Assembly: GCA_964648485.1 (NCBI GenBank)
Contig: CAZYOF010000016.1
Coordinates: 1 to 64,000, forward strand
DNA: 64,000 nt
Direction of reading: 5' to 3'
DNA from: DAIOEK01 sp964648485
GTDB taxonomy: Bacteria; Chloroflexota; Anaerolineae; Anaerolineales; Anaerolineaceae
Below the pieces are notes generated by a model that was given only the letters and a program-made list of their open reading frames with translations, searched no databases and was not told where the DNA came from. Numbering within the stretch: the stretch's first letter is position 1; each line of letters starts with the position of its first letter. Below, in pieces: positions 49,398-58,021 of the stretch. The translations under genes were made by a program, and so were the position numbers.

Positions 49398-50300
49398 CTA
49401 CAAGTTAATGCTATGCAAATACTCCCTATTCCGCAAAGCTACCTCAAATGGGGTGCCTATACCAGGGAGGATATCCTGTTCGACCACGATCCAACCATCG
49501 TATCCAATTTCCAGGAGACAATTTTTTACTGCCCGAAAATCAACATTCCCTTGCCCTAACTCGCAAAAGATCCCATTTCTAACGGATTGATGATAGTCCC
49601 ATCCCTGACTGCGGGATAGTTCTGCCACAGAGGGTGAGCAGTCTTTAAAGTGAACCAATTTCACCCGATCAGAAAAATTTTTAAATATCCTTACTGGATC
49701 TCCACCGGCAAATTGAAAATGTCCTGTATCGAGACAAAGGTTCACCCATTCGGGGTCTGCATAATCCAGAAACATTCCAATTTCACCTGGTGTTTCAACA
49801 GAACAAGCACAATGATGATGGAAAACAGAATGCAAACCGGTTTCTTCAAAAACTCTTTTTGATATATACTCCACGCCCGCGATGAAAGTTTTCCACTGTA
49901 TAGGAAGAAGGCCCATTTCAGGTTTAATTCTTCCTGCATTCCGAGTCCGGACAGGATTAGTCCCGTACTCATTCGCCAAAACAACTACTGCTTGATTTCC
50001 TGATACAGCAGAAAGTAGCGACGCTGTTTGTAAAGTAGTGGAAAGCCCAGTATCCCATGCTTTGTGATCAGCGAATTTGATTATTACACATGCAGAAATC
50101 AGTTCAAGTTTGCGAGCTTGAAGTTCATCTTGTAATTTTAATGGTTCGATAGGCAAAAAACCCCAATCACCCAGGTCAGTTCCCTCGTATCCTGATGCTT
50201 TCATCTCATCCAGGACACCTTGATATCCAAAATTTTGCAATCCTGAATTATCTTCGATTGCATCCCAAGAATAGGGGGAGTTACCAATACGAATATTCAT
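49398..50300 (-). CDS. iolE: Sugar phosphate isomerase/epimerase-type TIM barrel, probable inosose dehydratase
   Basis: A 300-residue xylose-isomerase-like TIM-barrel protein. It shows GYEGTDLGDWGFL, SVFHHHCACSVET, LCLDTGHFQFAGG and HFKDCSP in the order of metal ligands of the IolE/IolI group. Location after iolG and iolB supports 2-keto-myo-inositol dehydratase (IolE) over a general isomerase, but IolI is also possible. AAGG precedes the ATG and a 6-base gap separates it from iolG. Length is normal for IolE. Confidence 0.8.
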   Translation of the reverse strand: MNIRIGNSPYSWDAIEDNSGLQNFGYQGVLDEMKASGYEGTDLGDWGFLPIEPLKLQDELQARKLELISACVIIKFADHKAWDTGLSTTLQTASLLSAVSGNQAVVVLANEYGTNPVRTRNAGRIKPEMGLLPIQWKTFIAGVEYISKRVFEETGLHSVFHHHCACSVETPGEIGMFLDYADPEWVNLCLDTGHFQFAGGDPVRIFKNFSDRVKLVHFKDCSPSVAELSRSQGWDYHQSVRNGIFCELGQGNVDFRAVKNCLLEIGYDGWIVVEQDILPGIGTPFEVALRNREYLHSINL

Positions 50301-50306
50301 TCTGCC

Positions 50307-51320
50307 TTACCCGATTTCATGCATGAATACCGGACGTTGTTCGTCGAGAGATCGGGTAGCTGCAATACCAAGAGCTGTGGCAGTCCTGGCATCCTTGCCG
50401 GTAACAGAAGGTTCACGATTATTCAATAAAGCATCCACAAAATCACGAATCTCTGCCGCATATGCATCTCCAAATCGTTCCATGAAGTAGGGAATTGTAT
50501 CATGTGTAATTCCATCACGGGTCATGACCAAGGTAGAGGTCTGTTGCAATCTGCCTATAACCAAACCACCATCTGAACCGAGTACTTCTGTACGGATGTC
50601 GTACCCATACACCGCGTTTCGGCTGACATCAATCTCACCAAGCCCTTCATTAGTAAATTTCAAAGAAATAATGGCATTATCAATATCACCAACAGTTTTT
50701 AACTCGGGGTAAACCAGAGTTCCACCTTCACTGTACACCCGCAAGACTTCGCTTCCCATCAACCAGCGGGCAAGGTCAAAATCATGGACTCCCATATCCA
50801 GAATTAACCCGCCGGAATTTTCACGCTTTGCAAATTCCAGACTTGTGCGCTTTGGATCCCGGCTGATAGATTTAAACATGACGGGTTTTCCAATAACGCC
50901 TTCATCGATCTTTTGTTTTGCCATTTTATAAGCTGCATCAAATCGACGCATGAAACCGACCTGCATTTTCACACCGGCATTTTTTACAGCCAGGATCGCT
51001 CGATCGCATGCTTCGAGAGAATCGCCCAGTGGTTTTTCTGTGAATATTTGTTTACCGGCTGCCGCTGCATCGCAAATCACTGTCGCATGGGTTGCAGTTG
51101 GCGTTGTGATTACCACTGCATCAATATCTTTTCTGTCGAGTAACTTCTTATAATCGGTATAGAAGTCTTTTACCATAAACTTTGCTGCTACTTCTTGGGC
51201 CGTAGTTTCATCTGACTCAGCCAGTGCAACTAAATCTACTTCAGAGACATTAAATGCCAATGTGTGCGCAAAAGCTTTCCCCATTCTTCCAGCGCCAATC
51301 AAACCCATGCGTATAGACAT
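50307..51320 (-). CDS. iolG: Inositol 2-dehydrogenase
   Basis: A 337-residue Gfo/Idh/MocA dehydrogenase that oxidises myo-inositol to 2-keto-myo-inositol with NAD. The Rossmann motif is GLIGAGRMG (7-15), the cofactor loop FTEKPLG and the catalytic region DMGVHDFDLARWL hold the essential Lys, Asp and His. The start is uncertain: the AGGAGAA Shine-Dalgarno is better spaced for the ATG at 51320 than for one at 51326; longer starts overlap iolB. It sits between iolB and the IolE-like gene. Confidence 0.92.
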   Translation of the reverse strand: MSIRMGLIGAGRMGKAFAHTLAFNVSEVDLVALAESDETTAQEVAAKFMVKDFYTDYKKLLDRKDIDAVVITTPTATHATVICDAAAAGKQIFTEKPLGDSLEACDRAILAVKNAGVKMQVGFMRRFDAAYKMAKQKIDEGVIGKPVMFKSISRDPKRTSLEFAKRENSGGLILDMGVHDFDLARWLMGSEVLRVYSEGGTLVYPELKTVGDIDNAIISLKFTNEGLGEIDVSRNAVYGYDIRTEVLGSDGGLVIGRLQQTSTLVMTRDGITHDTIPYFMERFGDAYAAEIRDFVDALLNNREPSVTGKDARTATALGIAATRSLDEQRPVFMHEIG

Positions 51321-51345
51321 ACTCATTTCTCCTGATTTTTGATTT

Positions 51346-52221
51346 TTATTTTTCCATTTCCATACTGACAATGGGAACCCGTGAGTCTTTGTACTTCCAG
51401 CTATCTTTTATCCAGGCATATTGTGGGTCATCTGAAGATGCCAGTGATTGCGCGCTGCCGGCAAGCATATTTAAATAATATGTGGTATATCCTTGCCCGG
51501 AAACCACAGGGTGGTAACCTTCTGGGGATAATACCAGATGATCATTCTCAACATAGATTAATTCATCCAATTTACGGTCGTTCGTATAAATCCTCTGGTA
51601 GGCAAACCCATCATCAGGAGACACCTTGTAAAAATATATTTCTTCAAGGTCTGCTTCAATGATATTTCCATCTGAATCAACCCGATGCCTGTCATGTTTA
51701 TGGGGTGGATAGGATGACCAATTCCCGGATGGAGTAAATACCTCAACAACCACCAATCTTTCACATGGAAAACCCGGAGGAATCATCTTATTTATTTGAC
51801 GAGTTGCATTTTCGCCACCTCGTAGTTCTACCTTGACTTCATCAGGAGTGATCAATCGAATGGGGTAATCCATTGTGGATGCTGCCCAGCCATAACCGAT
51901 ATTCAAGTTATGAGATATTGACTTAACCTCAACGCTGGTGCGACGGGGAAGATACAATGCGTACGGCATTCCATGAAACACATCTGGTCTGCGTCCGACA
52001 TTTTCCCAAGATCCCCGGCTGGTTTCAATCTTGCCTACGCCTCCTAAAACCACCAATGCAAATTCAAACTCTCCTGTTTCAAATGAGAAAGTTTCCATTT
52101 GTTTAATATTTCTAACTGCAAAATGAAGGTGTTCCCAACCTGCCGATGTTGGATCTATATGGATGTATTCTTCTTTTGCATAATCAGGCTTAACCAATAA
52201 TTTGGATTGATTCGGTGACAT
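51346..52221 (-). CDS. iolB: 5-deoxy-glucuronate isomerase
   Basis: A 291-residue cupin-fold isomerase of the inositol pathway. The set FALVVLGGVGKI, FHGMPYALYLPRRTSVEV, WSSYPPHKHDRH (metal histidines), EEIYFYK and GYHPVVSGQGYTTYYLNMLAG is characteristic. The start is at 52221 because of the strong AGGAGGA Shine-Dalgarno, not at an upstream in-frame ATG. It is the first gene of the iolB-iolG-iolE group; iolC, iolD, iolA and transport genes are not in the window. Confidence 0.95.
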   Translation of the reverse strand: MSPNQSKLLVKPDYAKEEYIHIDPTSAGWEHLHFAVRNIKQMETFSFETGEFEFALVVLGGVGKIETSRGSWENVGRRPDVFHGMPYALYLPRRTSVEVKSISHNLNIGYGWAASTMDYPIRLITPDEVKVELRGGENATRQINKMIPPGFPCERLVVVEVFTPSGNWSSYPPHKHDRHRVDSDGNIIEADLEEIYFYKVSPDDGFAYQRIYTNDRKLDELIYVENDHLVLSPEGYHPVVSGQGYTTYYLNMLAGSAQSLASSDDPQYAWIKDSWKYKDSRVPIVSMEMEK

Positions 52222-52470
52222 ATGTCCTCCTATAAATATTTTTACAAGCATCTATGATTTTATGGATCCATAGACTAGTCTGCATATAACGATTATAAGG
52301 TGAGAAGCAATCTCCCCGTTCGTCAATCCAAAAATTGCTAGAACATTCGCACAATAAGATCAGCATGTAAGTGATAAGGAACATTCTCGATTTTCCACAA
52401 AGGGTAATGTGGTGATCAAACTGTGATGGAAAGTCACATTAGGGATAATTTCTACCTATCTCTGTTCTGA
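52222..52470 (-). promoter_or_regulatory. Regulatory interval upstream of iolB
   Basis: A 249-base space without genes. On the minus strand a TATAAT lies near 52292-52297. Farther upstream is a dyad-rich block at 52405-52441: outer arms TAATGTG/CACATTA enclose TGTGA (52422-52426) and TCACA (52434-52438) spaced by seven bases, which looks like an operator for a Crp/Fnr- or GntR-type regulator. No repressor gene is adjacent. No strong terminator for the kinase gene is seen. Confidence 0.45.
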
Positions 52471-53664
52471 TCAGGCAATAATATTTTCCGCATCTTTCGA
52501 TAGCCATAATGTCGCTGATGTGGTGTCAACCAGGATGTCACAAATTTCCATTTGTGGTCGGTAAGTATGTTCCGCCATCAGGAATTGTTCTTTAAAGAAG
52601 CGATTTCGGAAGTAATTAGGATCGTATTTCTTTCGGTAATCGATATCTCGCCGCCATTTCCGTTTCATTCTCACCGGGTCATCTGTTAGATATACAACTT
52701 TAATTCCGATTAAAGGTGCAATTTCTGGTAATAGAAATGGGAAGTTGCCTTCGATAAAAATAATATCAGCCGGCTCTATACGGATTGGTTTTCCATCTGG
52801 TTTTAGATTCCCGTGAATGTCATGGCTGGAGGTTGCGAATACAAAATCATATCGGGGTATTTCGATTGATTTTCCATTGGTGATATCAAACAGACCTTGT
52901 TTCAGACGTTCATAATGTATTGCTTGAGGACCTCTTGTGTTGATACCGTGCGCTTCTCGATAATCGCGATCGGTGAGGAAATTATCCATTTCGATTGTAG
53001 ATACTTTTTGACCTTTATTCATAAACCTTTGTTGAAGTCTCTCAACTATCTCTGTTTTACCCGCCGCGGTCGGACCAGCAATCGCCATGAGAATAGGTGT
53101 GCCTTTCACCATGATCCACTTTTCTATACAATCCATGAAGAATTCATCAATTTCCAGGTTTGCCTTTTTGAAATCTTTATATCCAATGGATTGTTCTTTT
53201 TCGAATGACTGTTGTTTTTTCTCAAACTGTCGATAGGGTTTTCCACCAAAATGTGCTTTGATCGTTTCTGTATAGTATTCAGTCCGTACCTGAAAATAAA
53301 ACCCTCGTAAGTCAAAAGAAAAAACTCTTTTTACCCATTCGATGTCATATGCACATGTAGCCAGACCCTTAAAGAGTATTTGCGAAAGGTTCAATATTTT
53401 GGAGTCCAAAATCACGCACCCATCTTTCATGGGCTTGATCTTGATGCTTTCAAAGAAATTGCCATCTGATACCATAGCTTGCAATTCATCAATCGTGAGA
53501 AGCTGGATGGATTTCCATCCCCCTTCGCCCGGATTAAAATTATTCAGTGCGTACCGGAATTCATATAGTTCCATATCTTCAATACCCGGGTGAATATCCT
53601 TCATCACTTCGAAAAGTTTTGAAGAGAAAGCATTAGCATCTAATTGTTTATCTGTTTGTTCCAT
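52471..53664 (-). CDS. P-loop kinase of the phosphoribulokinase/uridine kinase fold
   Basis: A 397-residue protein. The N-terminal ~185 residues are not recognisable, mixed alpha/beta with no motif. The C-terminal part is a PRK/uridine-kinase-like kinase: Walker A GPTAAGKT (197-204), EMDNFLTDRDY, IEGNFPFLLPEI (Walker B-like) and the Arg-rich lid RMKRKWRRDIDYR. The substrate is not evident. Plant-type glycerate kinase belongs to the same fold, and the two phosphoglycerate mutase genes directly upstream make a three-carbon acid plausible, but this is inference; uridine kinase is the default annotation. It ends a minus-strand operon. Confidence 0.8.
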   Translation of the reverse strand: MEQTDKQLDANAFSSKLFEVMKDIHPGIEDMELYEFRYALNNFNPGEGGWKSIQLLTIDELQAMVSDGNFFESIKIKPMKDGCVILDSKILNLSQILFKGLATCAYDIEWVKRVFSFDLRGFYFQVRTEYYTETIKAHFGGKPYRQFEKKQQSFEKEQSIGYKDFKKANLEIDEFFMDCIEKWIMVKGTPILMAIAGPTAAGKTEIVERLQQRFMNKGQKVSTIEMDNFLTDRDYREAHGINTRGPQAIHYERLKQGLFDITNGKSIEIPRYDFVFATSSHDIHGNLKPDGKPIRIEPADIIFIEGNFPFLLPEIAPLIGIKVVYLTDDPVRMKRKWRRDIDYRKKYDPNYFRNRFFKEQFLMAEHTYRPQMEICDILVDTTSATLWLSKDAENIIA

Positions 53665-53693
53665 CGATACCTATCCTGTGGGTTACAAATTGG

Positions 53694-54899
53694 TCATGCG
53701 CCATATTTTGCGAGCCTTCCGGCGTTTGCAAGTGCCAATGGCATTATCTCTTTGGCAGGGATTACACCCAGACTTCCTCTTGCGCAGGCACGTTCTCCAA
53801 ATTCAGAAATACAATCTGCCCTAACATGCTTACCATACATAAGCGTAGGGACAGGATGCCAACTATGAAATTTTAAAACAGCCGGAGAGGAATGATCTCC
53901 ACCAATGATGATTACATCTGGCTGTAAAGCAGTTAAACGCGGGATCAATGTATCTACTTCTTCAATGGCATGTACTTTTCTCCAGAAATCACCATCTTCA
54001 CCGGCAGTATCTGTTTTTTTAATATGTAAATAAAAGAAATCATATTGGTCCCAATATTTTTCTAGGGTGGAAAATTCATCTGTTATATCCTCCCCATCTA
54101 CTGGTAAAACAGTCATTCCAACCATTCTAGAGACGCCTTTATACATTCCATTTATTGCTATTGCCGCTGCATTGAGGCCATACCTTTCCTGAAAAGATGG
54201 AATCTTGGGTAGTTGAGCGAATCCACGCAAGGTAATCATATTTGCAGGAGCAAGGTTCTTTAGTTTTTCTGATACCACTAACAGGTATTTGTTCACCAAT
54301 TGGGCTGTTTTTTCAGAAGCCTTATCTAATGCCTGTGACGGCAGAGGAGCAGCATTGTTTATTAATGGATCAGTTTCAGAAATATTACAGCCTAAGGCAT
54401 GACCATGAATAACCAGGGCGAAGCGGTGTTCCTTTACCATGCGAACTTCAAAGTCAACATCATCGATCCTGATACCATTAATGAGCGATACCAGTTTTTC
54501 GCTTTCGCAACTCGGTAAACGTCCTGCCCGTCGATCGGTGATCATTCCATCACTATCTACAGTACAAAAGTTACCTCTAGCGGCAACATCATCGGGGCTG
54601 AGATCGAAATCAACACCCAATGCTTCCATCGCCCCCCTACCGATTTGATACTCCACTGGATCATAACCAAATAACCCGAGATGTCCTGGTCCGCTGCCTG
54701 AGGTTACTCCTAACCTCACGGGGATAGTTAACCCCAATATTGATTCTTCTGCGAGGGAATCCATATTCGGGGTGTTTGCGCTTTCCAATTCCGTTTTACC
54801 CCCTTTTTCCTGAGGTAAACCACCCAATCCATCCAGAATAATCATCGCAATTTTTGAATTATTAGAGGTAGTCAATTCACTTAGCAATTCATTTTCCAT
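53694..54899 (-). CDS. apgM: Cofactor-independent phosphoglycerate mutase, archaeal type (ApgM)
   Basis: A 401-residue alkaline-phosphatase-superfamily enzyme interconverting 3- and 2-phosphoglycerate. The chain begins with MIILDGLGGLPQE, then ANTPNMDSLA, GSGPGHLGLFGYDP (catalytic Ser region) and GRGAMEALGVDFD, and later FYLHIKKTDTAGEDGD and IIGGDHSSP, the layout of ApgM in normal order. The start at 54899 follows GGGTGG; a GTG three codons earlier is a less likely alternative. It lies 10 bases after the permuted iPGM gene, so both are made from one transcript. Confidence 0.93.
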   Translation of the reverse strand: MENELLSELTTSNNSKIAMIILDGLGGLPQEKGGKTELESANTPNMDSLAEESILGLTIPVRLGVTSGSGPGHLGLFGYDPVEYQIGRGAMEALGVDFDLSPDDVAARGNFCTVDSDGMITDRRAGRLPSCESEKLVSLINGIRIDDVDFEVRMVKEHRFALVIHGHALGCNISETDPLINNAAPLPSQALDKASEKTAQLVNKYLLVVSEKLKNLAPANMITLRGFAQLPKIPSFQERYGLNAAAIAINGMYKGVSRMVGMTVLPVDGEDITDEFSTLEKYWDQYDFFYLHIKKTDTAGEDGDFWRKVHAIEEVDTLIPRLTALQPDVIIIGGDHSSPAVLKFHSWHPVPTLMYGKHVRADCISEFGERACARGSLGVIPAKEIMPLALANAGRLAKYGA

Positions 54900-54909
54900 G
54901 TAATCCACC

Positions 54910-56496
54910 CTAAATGGTCACTTTATGGCCAAAGTCTGAGGTTAATGCATTAAATGCTTTTTCCGTTCTATCATAGTTGCCATCTCTATCCAGGGCAATT
55001 CCACGCCCGATCGTGGTCACTATTGTCCCAATGCCGATATCATGGATGACCCCCTGGGTTTTCATCAATAAATCAGGAGCGCTGCCCGGTTCTGTGCTTC
55101 GTCCATCGAGGATAAGATGAAGATAGACTTGTTTAAATCCTTTATCCCTGGCTAGTCTTAAAAGCGCAAGTGGATAATCGATACTCCCATGTGAGCTTTT
55201 TTCTGTTAATAAACCAATCAAGTGAAGATCATTATCATGAAGAAGTGCATCATCCATTATCTCGTTGAATATTTCGTTCTGATAAAATGATCCATCTTTC
55301 ATTGCCTGATCTAATCGCGTATCATCCTGTAAGACAACTCTTCCAGCGCCAATGTTCAAGTGACCAGCTTCCGAATTGCCCGCTTTACCATCCTTCAAAC
55401 CCACAGCGGATCCAGCAGCTTGCAATTTTGATGATGCGCAGGTGGTTAACAGGTAATCCCAATATGGAGTATCTGCATTAAAAATGGGATTAGTTTCATC
55501 AGATGATCCAAGCCCCCAGCCATCCAGAATAACTAACAGCACTTTTTTGTTTTCGAGTGCGTCATTATTCGAGATTAAGGTATTTCCGGTCATTTCAGCA
55601 GGTTTTGGGATATCGAGTGCTTTCAAAATTGTCGGAGCAATATCCTCAAGTTTTCCATCACGTAATTGGAAGTTTTCCCTGTCTTCAGGGTCAATGACAA
55701 TGAAAGGTACAAGGTTGTTTGTGTGCGAAACATGCGGAGAACCATCTTCCTGATACAGTGTTTCCAGGTTACCATGATCAGCAGTGATCAAAGTTAAATA
55801 TCCAGCTTTTCTGGCTGCCTCTACTACTTCTTTAAGATTCTTATCTACTGCTTCAGCGCAACTTATCTTTGCCTGTTTATTCGCAGTGTGACCAATCACA
55901 TCCCCATTTGCGAAGTTGGTTACGATAAAATCAACTTGATCATTTAAACCACTTATTACTGTTTGCACAACCTGCTCGAGATGCATCGCTGGTACCTTCT
56001 CAAAGGGGATTCCCTTAGGCGAAGGGATCCTCACATCCTCCTCTGATAGAAAGGCTTTGTTATTGCCACCATTCAGGAAAAAAGTCACATGTGCAAATTT
56101 TTCTGACTCTGCAGTGTGTAACTGTCTTAAGCCTGCTTTACTGATTATTTCTGCCAGGGTCGATTTTATTCTTGTCGGCGCGAATGCAACCGGTAAATCT
56201 TTGAATTTTTCATGGTAGAGAGTGAGAATGGAAAATGTAAAAGGGCCAGATTCTATTCTTTTAAAGTGAGAAAAATCAGGATCGGTAAAAGCTTCAGTTA
56301 ATTGAATTTCACGCTCCCCACGACGGCAGCAAAAAATTACCGAATCGCCAGTTTTGATTCTACCGATCCTTTGGTTCTCGTGGTCACATAAGACGACAGG
56401 TTCCATGTTGTAATCTGTCTGGTTGGCAGCATATAATCTGCGAATCCCAGCAGCCAGCGCATTTCCTGCTCTGTCAGATTGGATAATGCCATCCAT
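54910..56496 (-). CDS. Circularly permuted cofactor-independent phosphoglycerate mutase (GpmI-like)
   Basis: A 528-residue protein with all GpmI segments in permuted order. Residues 1-100 match the second half of the transferase domain (TDYNMEPVVL, GDSVIFCCRRGER), 100-306 match the C-terminal phosphatase part (AESEKFAHVTFFLNGG with Lys133; NGDVIGH with Asp199 and His203; TADHGN with Asp240 and His241; SHT with His258; EMTGNTLI), then after a short linker 307-319 the normal N-terminus follows (VILDGWG, Asp325; AGNSEAGHLNIGAGR, Ser375; His436; DGR, Arg466; GRGIALDRD, Arg498 and Arg504). Metal and catalytic residues are nearly all present; a conserved Asp after DGR is Ser467. The start at 56496 has GGAGGG. 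Probably active, as a single-chain permutant. Confidence 0.9.
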   Translation of the reverse strand: MDGIIQSDRAGNALAAGIRRLYAANQTDYNMEPVVLCDHENQRIGRIKTGDSVIFCCRRGEREIQLTEAFTDPDFSHFKRIESGPFTFSILTLYHEKFKDLPVAFAPTRIKSTLAEIISKAGLRQLHTAESEKFAHVTFFLNGGNNKAFLSEEDVRIPSPKGIPFEKVPAMHLEQVVQTVISGLNDQVDFIVTNFANGDVIGHTANKQAKISCAEAVDKNLKEVVEAARKAGYLTLITADHGNLETLYQEDGSPHVSHTNNLVPFIVIDPEDRENFQLRDGKLEDIAPTILKALDIPKPAEMTGNTLISNNDALENKKVLLVILDGWGLGSSDETNPIFNADTPYWDYLLTTCASSKLQAAGSAVGLKDGKAGNSEAGHLNIGAGRVVLQDDTRLDQAMKDGSFYQNEIFNEIMDDALLHDNDLHLIGLLTEKSSHGSIDYPLALLRLARDKGFKQVYLHLILDGRSTEPGSAPDLLMKTQGVIHDIGIGTIVTTIGRGIALDRDGNYDRTEKAFNALTSDFGHKVTI

Positions 56497-56510
56497 ATAC
56501 CCTCCATATA

Positions 56511-56536
56511 ATAAGGGGGGAGTTAACTCCCCCCTG
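56511..56536 (-). promoter_or_regulatory. Intercistronic palindrome before the permuted PGM gene
   Basis: A perfect 20-bp palindrome (56515-56534; six G, AGTTAACT, six C) between the HAD gene stop and the PGM start. On the minus strand it is followed by TTATTATA, so it could be a weak terminator or processing hairpin. Confidence 0.55.
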
Positions 56537-56545
56537 TTATCAGGT

Positions 56546-57274
56546 TTAGCTTCTAGGCGGAAAATGATCGAGTAAATCACTTAACTTATTTATCATTAAA
56601 TCAGGTTTCGTAAACTCGGTAAGTTCTACTGGATCATCTTCAGGATCAGGCATAATAATAATCATCCCAAAGCCAGCTTTACGGGTACCTTCAACATCCC
56701 GCAAGAGATTGTCACCGATATAAGCGCATTTACCAGGATCAGTTTTTGCCTGGCGGGCTGCTTCCACGTATATCTTTGTTCCCGGTTTACGATGGCCAAA
56801 AATCGAAGATAGAATTACGACCGGAAAATATGGTTTCATTCCATCTTCTTCAAGCCATTGTGGAATTTCGCGCTCAGTGATGGTGTTACTGATGATGCCG
56901 AGCTTGTAGCCCCGCCTGGTCAATTCTGCTACGACATCTTTTGCATCAGGTTGAGCATAACGCCGCCCCATTGTTTTTCGATAAAGGAATGTCAATTCGC
57001 CAGCAAGTGATCCAATTTTCTCTGTTGGATATTCGGGGAGGAGCCATCGCGTCCATAACTCGCGTTCTGATGCTTCAAGTAAAGTTTCAAAAGCCCATTT
57101 TCGGTATATCTTGTAACGGGTATCCAGCATGGCGCAAAAAGATTCAGGATCTAGTTCGGCGCCGACAAAATCAGCAATTTTCTTTCTTGCTTCTGCCTGA
57201 AATGGCTCATCTTTCACGAGGACACGTAATGTATTTCCCACATCTATAAAGATAACTTCGATATCCTTATTCAT
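56546..57274 (-). CDS. HAD-family hydrolase
   Basis: A 242-residue HAD-superfamily phosphatase-like protein. Motif I is IDVGNT: the nucleophile Asp is present but the usual second Asp (D-x-D) is Gly, as in some HAD-IA members. Motif II is IISNT, motif III the Lys of HRKPGTKIY, motif IV GDNLLRDVEGTRKAG. A helical cap lies between motifs I and II. It is the first gene of the phosphoglycerate mutase operon; a substrate such as phosphoglycolate is only a guess. AAGGAAAAGG precedes the ATG. Confidence 0.88.
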   Translation of the reverse strand: MNKDIEVIFIDVGNTLRVLVKDEPFQAEARKKIADFVGAELDPESFCAMLDTRYKIYRKWAFETLLEASERELWTRWLLPEYPTEKIGSLAGELTFLYRKTMGRRYAQPDAKDVVAELTRRGYKLGIISNTITEREIPQWLEEDGMKPYFPVVILSSIFGHRKPGTKIYVEAARQAKTDPGKCAYIGDNLLRDVEGTRKAGFGMIIIMPDPEDDPVELTEFTKPDLMINKLSDLLDHFPPRS

Positions 57275-57558
57275 TCCTTTTCCTTTCGAAAATCAAATTT
57301 GGTGTGATGTTTTCTGATGAGCACGGGGAACAGGGATAGGATGTCAGCCTTTGAACCTGATACCCATTTATGAACGAATACTTACAAGAATATTTTAAAA
57401 TGTAATATATCATACATTTGAAGAAAAAACAACATAATTATGAAAAATGAAAGAATACTTGCATATTTCTTTTAACAGAATAGAGTTGAAACATTCAGGT
57501 GACTTTTATTGAATATTTATGAGGATATACATATACTGATATTAATAGGTGAAAGATA
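57275..57558. other. AT-rich divergent intergenic region
   Basis: A spacer of 284 bases between the HAD gene and the small secreted protein gene, which presumably holds both promoters. TATACT near 57532 could serve the plus-strand gene. No RNA gene or repeat is apparent. Confidence 0.45.
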
Positions 57559-58017
57559 ATGATCAGGAAGATAATTCGTTTAATTATTGTCTGCACAGTT
57601 TTTATCCATCTCCTGGGGATTCAGGTATTTCCTGCTTATGCAGCTGGTTATGCTCCGACAAGTATCCTGGCTGATGAAGATGATGAGAAGGGGTTCTGGG
57701 ATAAATTGTTGGAAAAGTTCTCCTTATCTAATTTGTTAGATAAGGTTTTCTCTTACTTTGAAGAACGTGATGCCAGAATGGATGCGATTTTCATTAATTC
57801 CAACTTTACAGAAGCGGAGAGACAACAGATTTCTGAGTATAGCGGCGGGAAGTCTCCGGCTGAGTTAACCTCAGAATTTTGCAACACTTCCAAGACTTCA
57901 GATGCGCAGATGATGATGGAAGACATTCGACGCTCTTATAGCGGTACCGAGAATGATCCGCAATCTCCCATTCATCTCATCGACCTTTTTGAGCGAATGA
58001 GTAATTTTTGTCCGTAA
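57559..58017 (+). CDS. Small secreted protein of unknown function
   Basis: A 152-residue exported protein. A signal peptide with a hydrophobic stretch (about 7-26) ends near YAAG, then an acidic segment and a helical, charged region follow (FWDKLLEKFSLSNLLDKVFSYFEERDARMDAIF). Two Cys at positions near 107 and 151 could form a disulfide. I do not recognise it. AGGTG precedes the ATG. It converges with the following gene with a 4-base gap. Confidence 0.7.
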   Translation: MIRKIIRLIIVCTVFIHLLGIQVFPAYAAGYAPTSILADEDDEKGFWDKLLEKFSLSNLLDKVFSYFEERDARMDAIFINSNFTEAERQQISEYSGGKSPAELTSEFCNTSKTSDAQMMMEDIRRSYSGTENDPQSPIHLIDLFERMSNFCP

Positions 58018-58021
58018 CCCA

